Part shown: positions 1 through 9,919 of the stretch, piece by piece
How the letters are laid out: every line of letters begins with the position of its first letter
Numbering within the stretch: the first letter of the stretch is position 1
Assembly (NCBI GenBank): GCA_949128115.1
Contig: OX421967.1
Location: 8,794,070-8,858,069 of the forward strand
Direction: 5' to 3'
From: Anaspis maculata
Lineage: Eukaryota; Arthropoda; Insecta; Coleoptera; Scraptiidae
Length of the DNA stretch: 64,000 nucleotides
Notes under the pieces: model-generated
What the model was told of the DNA's origin: nothing
Databases searched by the model: none
What the model saw: only the letters and a program-made list of their open reading frames with translations
Program-made: the position numbers and the translations under genes

Positions 1-912
1 TTCGCAAATTTTCTCTTCCGTTTCTTTGATTGAGCAGTTACTCACCATGATACAAAAGCAAAAGTGAAAAATCTTGAATTGTTGCAAAAATGAAAAAAAA
101 GAATAAAAAAAATGACGTCACAAAAAATTAAAAAATCAAAATCAAAATTTTTTTTGGCTCCCCTTCAAAAAACCTTTTAAATGCTTTAAGGAGTCCACAC
201 ACCAAATTTCACACTTTTGTCACAATTAGAGCCATTTTTACGTGTACCGCTAGGACTATGTGTCGAACAGGTTAATTTTCTAACGCCTGTTAGTTTGTTG
301 AAAAAGTAGCAGATTTTTTCCAATGCTATTTTTGGAAAGCCCATATCAATTGAAGCCACCCGCATTTGGTGGGCCGAAAATATTCCGGAGGAAAATTATT
401 CAAAGCCGTGAAATCGAGGTATGAGAATGTGAATATTCAGAGTCAAGGCATCATTAAAAGATGTCGCTAGCTATTTAATTCATTCGTGTAAATCCCGCGA
501 AGCTCTATAACATAATTTACTGGCCCATCATCGACATTCAACAACCGTTCCTGCTCGATGTCCGACGAAATGGTGAATTGGTGCATATGAAGTAAAGCAC
601 CCGCACATTGACTCAGCTAGTTGCTGCCGTACTCCCACTATGTTGACGCGCCGTGCCACTGCCCGCTGCCCGCTGCCCGCCACCATCCGATTCACACGTG
701 CTAGCACCGCCAGTCGCATTCTCCAGCGGCTTCTCGGATTACCTGAGCTGTCTATACGCCGTTCACGGTCGTTTTGGATGCAATAAAATATTCCGAATTG
801 CTGGGAATGGAGGATATCGCCGGAGATTGACCGTGGTACCTGGGCCAATCCTCCTGGGCTGCCGTCCGCTCCCGACTTGTCACGTCCGCTGCCGAGTGCT
901 TCTGCGGGCCTG
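1..912. other. AT-rich leader, no gene seen
   Basis: I see no convincing coding sequence. The first 350 bases are A/T-rich. Positions 258-350 carry one copy of a dispersed repeat whose inverted partner lies at 4162-4261. From about 530 the sequence becomes GC-richer. A minus-strand open frame (528-1133) runs into the tandem array that follows and has no recognisable domain, so I treat it as a by-product of base composition. Confidence 0.5.
258..350 (+). repeat. Dispersed repeat, copy 1 of an inverted pair
   Basis: It shares long identical stretches, such as GTCGAACAGGTTAATTTTC and TTTTTTCCAATGCTATTTTT, with the reverse complement of 4162-4261. The two copies are about 3.8 kb apart in opposite orientation. 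The family is not identified. Confidence 0.75.
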
Positions 913-1475
913 TTAGCGAAGAGTTTTAGTCCCCTTCGAGGAAGCTGAGTTAGAACCCGTTCATGTTGCGTCGCGACCCTCCTGGAGGCCGAAGCGTCGA
1001 AGCCCCAATGAAGAGTCCCAGCCCACTTGGAAAATGACGAGTCGATTTCCCCCGGCTGATGTGTCTCAAAGGCCCCCTGGAGAAAGCCGAGTTGGAACCC
1101 TTCGGAGTCGTGTTTTGGTCCCCTTGGGGGCACGCTGAGTCGAGAACCCTCCAGGTTGAGTTTTGACCCTCCGAGAGACTGATGAGTTGCTTCCCCCGTT
1201 GAGTTGCAACCCGTCTCTAGGATGTCGAGTCAGAGCCCTTGGACGTTGAGTCTTGATCCGCCTCCAGGTGTCGAGTCAGAGCCCTCCGGCGACGAGTTCC
1301 AGCCCTTCTCCAGGTCGATGTGCCAAGACCCTTCCGGTGTTGAGTTTCGACCCTTTTCCAAGTCGTAGAGTTGGGACCCGTTGACGAAGAGTTTCGAACC
1401 CCCTCCAGGATGCTGAGTCGCGTTCCCTCCACGATGAGTTCTAGCCCACCTCGAGGATGTCGAGTTGAAACCCCT
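913..1475. repeat. Degenerate dimeric tandem array (~46-bp unit)
   Basis: About a dozen repeats of two alternating sub-units follow each other: one of about 21 bp (type GAGTCAGAGCCCTTGGACGT) and one of about 25 bp (type GAGTTTCGACCCTTCTCCAGG). Together they form a unit of about 46 bp. The copies are strongly diverged but keep the GAGT...(A/C)CCC spacing. Open frames across the array on the minus strand follow from the period and are not genes. The array resembles, in style, the GAGCCCC satellite further along, but I cannot show that they are related. Confidence 0.7.
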
Positions 1476-3287
1476 AAATGAACCAGGCCCGATAGAAATG
1501 AGGTCTCTCGTTTCGGTATCTCGTGTGGCGGAGTGATGACCTCGACGAGCGGGAGGTTAGTCTTGGTGAGTTGGGACAGTTGCTTACGGTTAGGCTTTGT
1601 CGGGAAAATGTATGATGGGGCTCACGCGTGCGTTCTGAATCTGCCTGCACGTGCTGGTATCTGCGCTACTGTCTGCCGTCAGGTACAGCCACTTTCAAGC
1701 CTCGTCCTTTGTTGGATACCTTCATAGAAAGGTATTCGCGCTCTTGGGCCCTCTGGACTTGGCTTTGTGACTGCGGTACTCAGAGCACCGGACCTAGTGG
1801 GTTAGATCTGGAGACTCGCGGGTGAGCTTCTTCTGCGTTTCTGAAGTTCCTAGTTATTCGGAAAATGTAAATTTTGAGAACTACGTGAAAAATCAAGTAA
1901 TTGAAATAAAATAGAATCGCGTTGAGATCGGGGTTCGGACCCTGCCGTAGAGTCGTAATTGTTGATCGGATTGATGGACACCCCCCCCCCTCCTTGAAAC
2001 TAATGATTTTGTTTTAGCGCCACGACAGTTCCGGATATTTCCATATAGAGCTTGTTACGGGAATGAAGACGTTCTTATTCGAAACTGATGAATTTAATCC
2101 GGTACCCAGCGACGCCATCGTTCAGATAGGGACTTTGTAAAAATGAACTGTTATTAGGGCTCGATCAGGAATAGTGTAGACGGCGATTACTTCGTGTTAG
2201 GGTAAAGATTATTTCGACGCCTCTCCGCATCGGCTTTTCGACGAACACCCTGTATAGTCAATTCTCTGCGTTTTGTTTTTCCTGGCTGCGGCCTTCTCTC
2301 ACAAATTGCTAAACAACAACGAACTAGCGCGTATACGGGGCGTGCTCAAAACGTTCTCCAAATTAAATTTGTATCTTGACTAAAGTAATTGTTTCGCGCT
2401 CACCATCGGTTTGAAAGTTTTTGGAAGGGCGAAATTTGGTTCAACATTTCCGGTTATAGACACGCGCGACCGCGGGAATCTTTCTAAGCGTTGGGGGCGA
2501 CTCACGGTGAAAAAAGGGAATAGGCCCCCACAAAGGTAGCCATATCCAATCCTTTCCAAACGGGCAAAAGAGACCATGGCCCAAAAAGAAGCAACAGCCT
2601 TTGAAAAGAATGCCACAACTAGGTGGGCTACCATACACACACCGGCCCACAAATCTTGGATAGCACTCGTGGTCGAAGTCACTCTTCTCTTTTCAGTGTC
2701 TAGAAGCCGGGCCTAACCCTAACATAACCTCTAACACTAACATAAATGTTGGATCTGATTTAACCCCAAAAAGAACTTTGAACCGCGAAAACCAGTCAGA
2801 ATTAAATGTCGGTCAAGGTGTAGAGTCAGGTGTTCGTCGGAGGGTTGGGGTGTTGGGACGTCTGGAATAATTAGGGGAAAGTTATCTCTTCGGGAATAGG
2901 TTAGATCTTTCAGATAATTTAGCCTGCGATGTGAAGGTAGGACTAGGTATAGGAGCGAGCCATTATTTAAACATTTTGAATTGTACATAGAAGTCAATAG
3001 ATTGATGTTACGTTAAAACTTTAACTGTGTCTTATTGCGTTCAAACTTGTAGTCAGACCTGTCTCAACAATCTCGAGAACTCTATAATCGAACAACAAGA
3101 AGAGAGGCACAACGGGATGTCGTCCTGATACTAGATGATCATCGGCCAAGCGGTTCCAAAAGCGGGAAAAGTGATTTAATTCAAATAAGTTGAATTAAAT
3201 GTCAGTATAATGGGTTGCCTACCCATTCAGGGGACAAGACGATAGCTGGGGTCGTTTCACAATATCTCAGAACATTTTGATCTCATG
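1476..3287. other. Intergenic, nothing recognised
   Basis: I find no gene, RNA or known element here. There is a short poly-C run near 1981 and a CCTAACCCTAACATAACC-like stretch near 2714. That stretch is too short and irregular to be called telomeric. Small open frames such as 2380-2682 on the minus strand have no family features. Confidence 0.45.
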
Positions 3288-4010
3288 AGAAAACTTGTAG
3301 TCATTGACCCCTATAGGGGAGGCTACTGCTGGTCAGTGATTGTTAGGTACCCTCTTAGGGTCGGGTCGGAATGGGACATGGTGCATTTATACAGCGAACA
3401 TTTATCAATATTCATGGTGGCTCTGCGGTAGCCTGTGTCGCATCACATGTAGCAAAGCAACGATATAAGCCCCCTACCCTACAGGTCATTTTCCAGGGGC
3501 TATTTCACTCAAAGAGTAAGAAAGTGCTAACTCGAGGACGAACAACACAGAGCAAAAAAAAATTTTTCATTGCATTGGAGCAACGAATATTTCAGCAAAG
3601 TAACGGAACTTTTTGCAACACCCCTAATTGAGGTTGAGGGAAGAATTTTGACATTTTCAGACACAATTTTGAGAAAAAGCAAACGAAAAATTTTTATAAA
3701 GAAAAATAAAACACAAACAATAAACTATTACTCAATATCGCGTGGGCCCTCCATCTTGGCCAACAGCTTCTTGACATCGCCGTGGCATACTTGAGATTAG
3801 GTTATTGTCAATGTCCTCTTGGGGTATTTCTGCCCATAACACAGGTAGGACTTCGTGAAGTTCAGCCACTGTTTCCGGTCTGATGGGAAAACGTTTGGAT
3901 AATGTTCGCTGTATAAACACACCATGTTCCATTTCGACCTGACCCTAAGGGGTACCAGTCACTGACCGGGAGTAGTCCCCCTAGGGGTCAGTGACTACAA
4001 GTTTTTTCAT
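3288..4010. repeat. Inverted repeat around Tc1 transposase remnant
   Basis: The segment 3288-3413 is repeated in inverse orientation at 3897-4010. Shared strings include AAAACTTGTAGTCA, GGTCAGTGA, ATTTATACAGCGAACAT and the GGGTC...GGTCG block. Both arms carry the same short piece of transposase coding sequence, so this is a foldback derivative of a Tc1/mariner-type element and not merely two flanking repeats. It has no clear target duplication. Confidence 0.65.
3732..3932 (-). pseudogene. Tc1/mariner transposase C-terminal fragment
   Basis: The minus-strand frame ends in the pattern typical of Tc1-like transposases: an IPQ..I..LI.SMPRRC block followed by a G(G/x)xTRY terminus. Here it reads AEIPQEDIDNNLISSMPRRC and ends in GGPTRY. 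Only about 66 codons remain, against roughly 340 in an intact enzyme. The catalytic DDE residues lie upstream in the family and are absent. No coding sequence continues beyond 3932, so this is a 5'-truncated relic. The family call rests on the C-terminal motif. The subfamily is not determinable. Confidence 0.7.
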
Positions 4011-4161
4011 GGGACAGCTTCTGTGATGAAATTATACGCTTCAGCCAAATTTGAGTCAATAGTGTGGTCAACTACAGAACTGACATAAAAAACCGCATAT
4101 TTCACAAAAAAAACTCTTTCAAAAAACCGATTCAAAAAAAAAATCGTCAACAGTTTCGAGA

Positions 4162-4261
4162 TATTGATATGGGCTCCCCAAAAATAGCATTGGAAAAAAT
4201 CTGCAATTCTTTTCAACAAAGTAACCGGCGCGACGTTTGAAAATTAACCTGTTCGACACAC
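4162..4261 (-). repeat. Dispersed repeat, copy 2 of inverted pair
   Basis: This is the reverse complement of the family at 258-350. Identity is high over TTTTTTCCAATGCTATTTTTGG and over the AACAGGTTAATTTTC block, with a more variable middle. Confidence 0.75.
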
Positions 4262-4557
4262 CTTCTTTTCTCACCCTGTACAGGGTCCCCTATGTGAATG
4301 ATGCCTTGGCCCTGTATGGCACTTTCTAGCCAAAGATACGTTCTACCAGATGGCGTTGACCGTTCTGAAATCGCCCCTCTGCTTTTTGAGATATTTTCTC
4401 TTGAATTTGAAGGAAAAACTTTCAAATTAAAATTGAAAATTAATGTTTTCTCTTCATTGGCTTCTCACGCCATTAGATTTTTTGCGCTTTATTTTCAAAT
4501 GTACAGACTGTTGAAAAATCACGAATAAGCGTAAATCATGGACATACACAACACTCA

Positions 4558-4632
4558 GACAAGACCAGGAATCGAACCTGGAGCCTTTCGCACCACAGGC
4601 GGCTGCTCGACTGTCTGCGCCACGGGGCCGTC
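4558..4632 (-). repeat. tRNA-like sequence (SINE head or tRNA pseudogene)
   Basis: Read on the minus strand, these 75 nt have an A-box-like TGGCGCAGACAG and a perfect B box GGTTCGATTCC. A 5-bp T stem (CCAGG/CCTGG) and a partial acceptor pairing (GACGG with TTGTC) are also present. The anticodon stem contains a mismatch and the loop lacks U33, so it is unlikely to be a working tRNA. It fits an internal pol III promoter of a tRNA-derived SINE or a decayed tRNA gene. The sequence downstream (lower coordinates) has no recognised SINE body. Confidence 0.55.
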
Positions 4633-4983
4633 AAAATTTCTAATATCCCTATTTTCCATTGAGCAGTTTATCAACCTTCCGACACCTTGGTGAAAGAAAT
4701 CAAAATTGTCTCATTTTTCCCGAAAAAAAAACAGATATTACCATTTTTGTTATGATTGTCAAGACTTGAGACACCTCGTCGACTAGGTTTTTGCAACGCG
4801 AATTTTGATGGCAGATTGAAGTTTGTTACATTTTCAATTGACTGCTCGAAACGTGAGGAGAGTAGTCAAAATGGTCACATTTTCCCGAAAAGTCCAAGAT
4901 GACCATTTTTGCTATTATTGTTTCCACAAACGAAGAGAAGTCTCGAACAAAAATTTCCTGGCTCCTGGAGTCAAATCGGAAAA
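4633..4983. other. No feature recognised
   Basis: A/T-rich sequence up to the target duplication of the solo LTR. Open frames on both strands are overlapping and featureless. Confidence 0.4.
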
Positions 4984-4987
4984 GTAT

Positions 4988-5508
4988 TGTTACGATATCT
5001 CGCGAACGGGTTCGAATATAATTGAGACGATCGATTATCGACGAACACACACAGTTCATTTCTGCGTACTACAATCAATAAACGCCAACAATTATCTACT
5101 TGAAGTATCGCGGTGATTGCAACTCGCTTATCCGCTCGCTGTCTCTTCCAATTCAATACTGCCGCGAGCTGCCGGCTGACGCCTTATACAAGGCCTCCGA
5201 ATAGTCTTCCCGAACGTTCTGTCTACTTCCAGAAAAATTCCTTGTGGTCCGGCATATGCGGTTTCTAGACCATTCCTGGATAATCACACACGTTACCCGT
5301 ATAATTCTGCCGGGGTCTGGAACGGCGCCTCCGCCAAAATGGACAGATCTTTCTTGATCGATCATTGAAGTCTCCTCATTCGGTTCACGTACACAAACGC
5401 TCTCGAATGCACCAGATCGCTCCACGCTTCTACACTGCGATCTAATGGATGGAAGAATCCAGAAAGATCGAGTGTTTATCAATATGTACGGGATCGCCGC
5501 TCGTAACA
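4988..5508 (-). mobile_element. Solo LTR with 4-bp target duplication
   Basis: On the minus strand the segment starts TGTTACGAGC and ends ATATCGTAACA, so it has the TG...CA ends of a long terminal repeat and an 8-bp terminal inversion (TGTTACGA/TCGTAACA). It is flanked by GTAT at 4984-4987 and again at 5509-5512. This clean 4-bp duplication is the size made by many Ty3/gypsy-class integrases. A TATA-like TATAAG lies at about 5183-5188 on the minus strand. No internal retroviral-type sequence adjoins it, so it is a solo LTR, presumably left by recombination between two LTRs. A related, truncated LTR start lies at 25206. Assignment to gypsy rather than BEL is not secure. Confidence 0.82.
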
Positions 5509-5512
5509 GTAT

Positions 5513-6489
5513 TGTGGTGCCACAATACAATTTTCCCAGCATAGTGACTAAGTGTTAGTGACTGGACTATAATTTTTTGTTTCCATCATAATTAATTTTT
5601 GAGGTATGGTAAACTCACCTGTGGACATAAAAAACATGATACATGGACACGCGAATAATAATAACAATAATGCCCCAGATAATATACAATGTTTACACAC
5701 GTACGATGATGCAAATATGAAAAATAAAAAAAAAAGAAATGCCTGCGAGAAAGAGAGGAAAAGAGGATGGATTACAGAAACGAGGAGAGGAAGGGTTTTT
5801 CCGGTGTGCACGGCCCCTTTGGCTCCGATGCCAACCCGGCGAGGCCCCGGGCAAGGGTGAATTTTATATTTGGAACATTAAATTCTTTTAATTACTTTCT
5901 GTATCTACATATTATACGTGTAGTTTGGCCATTATTTTCAGGAATGTTCTGTCGGCCATGCCCGTTGCTCTTTGGAATACTGATTAATTCAGTGGATAAT
6001 TTATTTTATTTCGCGCGATACGGACCGCAGAAATTTACACATGAAAAAAGCACACACGTGCGGTTTTCTACAATGAATATTAATTGTTATTATTCTCCTC
6101 CTCCGTGTTCCTCTGCCCATATACCGTGTACCACACTGTGTGGATGCTCTGTTGGCGGCGGGGTGAAAAAATTGCGGTGGTGTAGTACAGTGTGACGTTC
6201 TGGAATTATAACTCTTGGGGAAACAAGACTGGGATAGAAAAGAAAAAAATTATTATTAGGCTGTCAGCTGGAAGCCTTATTGGATGCGTATTATACCTAT
6301 ATACATTTAGATACTCTTTAACGTCCTGCCTTACATCACGCAATACCCCGAAAAGGATAATTATGAAGTGTAACCAGACACGTCTTTTGGTCTTCACTGG
6401 ACATGACTTGCTATTGATGCAGGACTTCACTCAAAAATCCATTCCTGCTTGGGGATCGATTTTTTTTCGAAAAATTTCAACTTATACCA
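5513..6489. other. Apparently single-copy segment
   Basis: I find no repeat partner for this stretch elsewhere in the window and no coding domain. It contains TAATTA/ATTAATT-type motifs and poly-purine strings. Frames such as 5767-6195 and 6192-6626 on the plus strand are open but without family features. It could be host intron or intergenic DNA. Confidence 0.4.
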
Positions 6490-7035
6490 AAAGTAAATTG
6501 GACTGGGCATCGTGTAGACTCATTTTCCAATTTGGACGATTTTGGTTTTCCGACGGTAGTTTTTTCAAAATTTGCTCATTCCGTGAATCTATAAAAAACC
6601 GGTGGTGCAAAATTCGAATGCGGTGAGCTCCACGAAATATTTATTTTAGGTGTAGTCATGCTGGAGATTAAAGTTGGAGGAAAAATAGAATTGATTCTTG
6701 GACAAAAAACTTTTGAACCCACGGTTTTCGAGTTCTCCTCTCTGGAAAAACTGCAAGTTCTCCAACTTTTTATCCCGTGAATATATTTTCTCCTTTTTTT
6801 CGGAGAAAAAGTAACTGGCTCTTGAACATTTTCCAACAATGCCAGTTTCCCGGGAATTTTCCTGTTGGAATAGTAAAACCGGCCTGAATTATCGAGACCG
6901 AACTTCGATCATGGAGCTTGAAGTGAAGCCTCAATTGACGATTTTTACACTAAGATATCTGAAAAAAGATTCGAGGTTTCCCCAAAAAAATCCAATTTTC
7001 CTGAAAAAATTCACCATTTCCTGCAAATTATTTTC
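6490..7035 (+). repeat. Dispersed ~540-bp repeat, copy 1
   Basis: Aligns in the same orientation with 29290-29825. Matching landmarks in order are TTTCCGACGGT, CACGAAAT(A/G)TTTAT(T/C)TTAGGTG, CGAGTT(C/T)TCCTC(T/C)CTGGAA, TACTGG-type strings and GACGATTTTTACA. The copies are moderately diverged. Type of element unknown; no terminal repeats or target duplication found. Confidence 0.65.
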
Positions 7036-7872
7036 AATCTATTTCTCTAATTGAAGTTCTCACCCGAATGGATGTTTCGATCTAAAATTTCCATAGGCTC
7101 TTGGATTCCGCTTTGGTCACTTTTGGGGTGACAAAACCGATTTTTCATCTAGTCACCAGTTAGTACGTATGAATCCATAGTTGGGAGTTACCATGCCTGT
7201 AAAAGTTTGGCCACCCTTTCAAATTTGTTCTTTGAGACCCTTAGAGACATTTAAGAAGGGTGGCCAAAGTGAGTCTCTGGGAAGTTTTCTGCAGGACACC
7301 GGAAACAAGATGGCGGCTCAAAAATATCGGAAACAATTATAACTCGGCCTTTAGTTGACCTACGAATGAAATTTCAAAGGTTATAATCATGTCCACCCTT
7401 TTGTTGAAGAGAATAGATAATTAAAAAAAATATTGTAGGGTAACAGCACCAGTAAATGAGGGAACTACATTTTTTTCCAATATTTTGCCACGTTTTTTTC
7501 TCGACTGCACTGACTGCACCTAATGTAATGTACAATTGTTTTTTAAGGCCTTTGAAGGCAATTTAGACATTTAGACAGGTGGCCCAAGTGAGCCACCGGA
7601 AAGTTTAACACAAGGCCCCGAAGACAAGATGGGCGACAAAAATATCTAAAATAATTATCATAATTCGGCTCATACTTATTTCATATTCGACCTACAAATG
7701 AAATGGAAACGATCATCAATGTTTTACCTTTTGGTGATGAAGATGATAATTACCCAAAACTCTCAATGTAGGGTAGCAGCACCAGTAGTGAATGATGAAT
7801 TTCTAAAAAAAGTCGAGTTCTTTGCAATTTTTTTTTAGCAATTTTAATCAGAGTAACTCGACTCCAAAATGA

Positions 7873-8042
7873 ATACAGCTATTAGCCAATGGGTAGTATT
7901 AATAAAAAATAAGCATAAGCATTTGCTTAGATTTTTGAGGAGTTGCTAAGCAAACTTTCCCTGACAACGCCTATGAAATCCAAGCAAATGCTTATGCTTA
8001 TTTTTTATTAATACTACCCATTGTATCCACGGATTGCTGTAT
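7873..8042. repeat. Near-perfect hairpin (48-bp arms)
   Basis: The arm 7887-7934 and its inverse at 7976-8023 differ at one position in 48, around a 41-bp loop. Further out, ATACAGC (from 7873) pairs with GCTGTAT (to 8042). The arms contain AATAAGCATAAGCATTTGC. The high arm identity, compared with the decayed surroundings, suggests a recent foldback insertion or gene conversion between the arms. No target duplication is evident. Confidence 0.8.
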
Positions 8043-8080
8043 CTCTTCAGTAATGAATACTCGGAATAAATATTGTCACG

Positions 8081-8621
8081 ATGTCTGCAATAATTCGAAA
8101 GTGCAGGAAAGCCAAAAAACAATGGATTGAGGAGATGTGCAAAGAAGTGGAAGATGAGTGAGAAGTAGGGAAAACTGACTTATTTCAGGGATATCGAGCC
8201 AAGTAACACTGCGACATCAGAAACAAGGCAGAAGATATTTTGAACGAAAATGAAGAAAAGGCAGACAGGTGGAAGGGATACTACTTGCGATGGGAAAAAA
8301 TTATATGGGGGACAAGAATAACTAGAAAATGCATTAGGAGGTACTGGAAAAAGTAAGAAAAAAGGGAATATATGGAAAACAGTAAAGAAAAGGAATAATG
8401 GAATAGTAGAATACCTTTTGGAACACAAAGGACAAGTTCGAGATGTACTTCAGGCGGGGGGGGGGGGGGGGGGGGTAGATAAAGAGGAACAGAGGTAGAC
8501 CCAGGTTGGATCACTGCTCCCAGACAAGCAATTGGGGATGTAGGATGTTTAATATTTGACCTTCAGGGGAATACGTAGGCTAGCACAGGATAGGAAGGGA
8601 TGGAGGTACGCATGCAAATAG
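8081..8621 (+). pseudogene. RTE-like non-LTR retrotransposon remnant (ORF2 pieces)
   Basis: Three conserved-looking scraps of a non-LTR ORF2 lie in order on the plus strand. The first is RKCRKAKKQWIEEMCKEVED (from 8081), the linker after the endonuclease. The second is a DIL.EN...RWKGYY-type segment (near 8237). The third is RRLAQDRKGWRYAC (8577-8618), which resembles the extreme C-terminus of RTE-class ORF2. The reverse transcriptase core is missing and frames are broken, so this is an internally deleted relic. An ATGATAATGATAATGATG tail at about 8644-8670 would fit the short simple tails of RTE elements. The call is by recalled family pattern and was not searched. Confidence 0.55.
8456..8475. 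repeat. Poly(G) run of 20
   Basis: An uninterrupted run of 20 G lies inside the RTE-like remnant. It could also be a sequencing or assembly artefact, because long G runs are hard to read. Confidence 0.85.
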
Positions 8622-9919
8622 TCTTGGAAATGAGAACTTGCATGGTGATTATGATAATGATAATGATGTATGTCTTGATCCTCTCGTGCTGTAAAACGAG
8701 CGTTTAGTTTAGTTCCAATCATTTGTCCTTTGGTTGAAGATTTTGTCCACTTGTAGCTGATTATAATAATTATTTCCTCGATTATTTCATTCTTGTTCAC
8801 TTATGACAAGAAATATCTGACTTGTGGGATTTCATAATTCTGTGTACATGGCGTATAAGCCGATAGTCTAGTTATTGTTATTTCCAATCCCGACATTTTT
8901 TATGCATGCATGCGGTCATTGCCGAGGGAAGAAGGAAGAACGCTCCAAGTATTGGGAAAAAATGCGGAATGCGATCATTTACTGGTGCTGTTACTCTACA
9001 TGCAGATTTTGAAATCACCTTTATTCATGAGCAAGAGGTAAAATAATAAATAATCAGACTAATTGCGATTAGTATATATCGTTTAATGGATAATCGTTTA
9101 AATTTTATTCGTAGGTCGAATATAAGCCGACTTAACTATAATCCGATAGTTTTGACCGCCATTTTGTTCTCGGGATTCTGCAGTGAACTTCCCCGAGACT
9201 CACTTTGGCCCTAGGCAGGACAGAGATACACTAGGTTCAGTCAGTACATTGCAATAAACTCGATTTTTTTAAAATTTGATCATTTACTACTGGTGCTGTT
9301 ACCCTACATTAAGAGTTTTAAGTAATTATTATGTTCATCAACGAAAGGTAAAATACTGATGTAATCGTTTCCATTTTATTTGTGGGTCAAATATAAAATA
9401 TAAGCCGAATTATAATAATTAATTTCGATATTTTTGTCGGCCATCTTGTCTTCGGGGCCTTGTGTTAACCTTCCCGGTGGCTCAGTTTGACCACCTGTCT
9501 AAGATACCTTCAAAGGCCCTAAAAAAACACTTGTACATTGCATTAGGCGCAGTCAGTGCAGTCGAGAAAAAAAGTTACAAAATATTGGGAAAAAGTTCCC
9601 TCATTTACTGGTGCTGTTACCCTACTTTTTTTTTCAATTATCTATGTTCTTCAACAAAAGGGACAACATAAATATAACCGTTGAAATTTCATTCGTAGGT
9701 CAACTAAAGGCCGAGTTATAATTGTTTACGATATTTTTGAGCCGCCATCTTGTTTCCGGTGTCCTGCAGGAAACTTCCCAGAGACTCACTTTGGCCACCC
9801 TTCTTAAATGTCTCTAAGAGTCTCAAAGAACAAATTTGAAAGGGTGGCCAAACTTTTACAGACATGGTAACTCCCAACTATAATAACACCAAGATTCATA
9901 CGTACTAAGTAGGTAACTG

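Larger units (their letters stand above)
7150..9919. mobile_element. Long inverted-repeat element, ~2.8 kb
   Basis: The arm 7150-7830 matches the reverse complement of about 9240-9919 over several hundred bases, with blocks such as TTAGTACGTATGAATC, GTTGGGAGTTACCATG, GGTGGCCAAAGTGAGTCTC and GTAGGGTAACAGCACCAGTA. Each arm is built of modules of about 300 bp, two on the left and three on the right (the extra one near 8980-9240). Every module carries an AAGATGG(C)G-type motif, a GTGGCC...GAG block and a GGTGCTGTTACCCTAC block. Ends are tentatively TAGTCACC and GGTAACTG, with flanks ATC/ATA that are not a convincing duplication. The middle holds a short foldback and an RTE-like remnant. No transposase is present, so it is non-autonomous. 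Confidence 0.75.

Noticed and set aside
528..1133. 201-codon minus-strand open frame
   Set aside because: It overlaps the degenerate tandem array, begins in GC-rich sequence and has no domain or signal; probably compositional.
2714..2745. Telomere-like CCTAACCCTAACATAACC string
   Set aside because: Only two partial units with irregular changes; no array, and insects usually use TTAGG.
4558..4632. Functional tRNA gene
   Set aside because: Anticodon stem mismatch, no U33 and weak acceptor pairing.
8281..8514. Minus-strand frame with a poly-proline run
   Set aside because: The prolines come from the 20-G homopolymer on the plus strand inside a retrotransposon relic.
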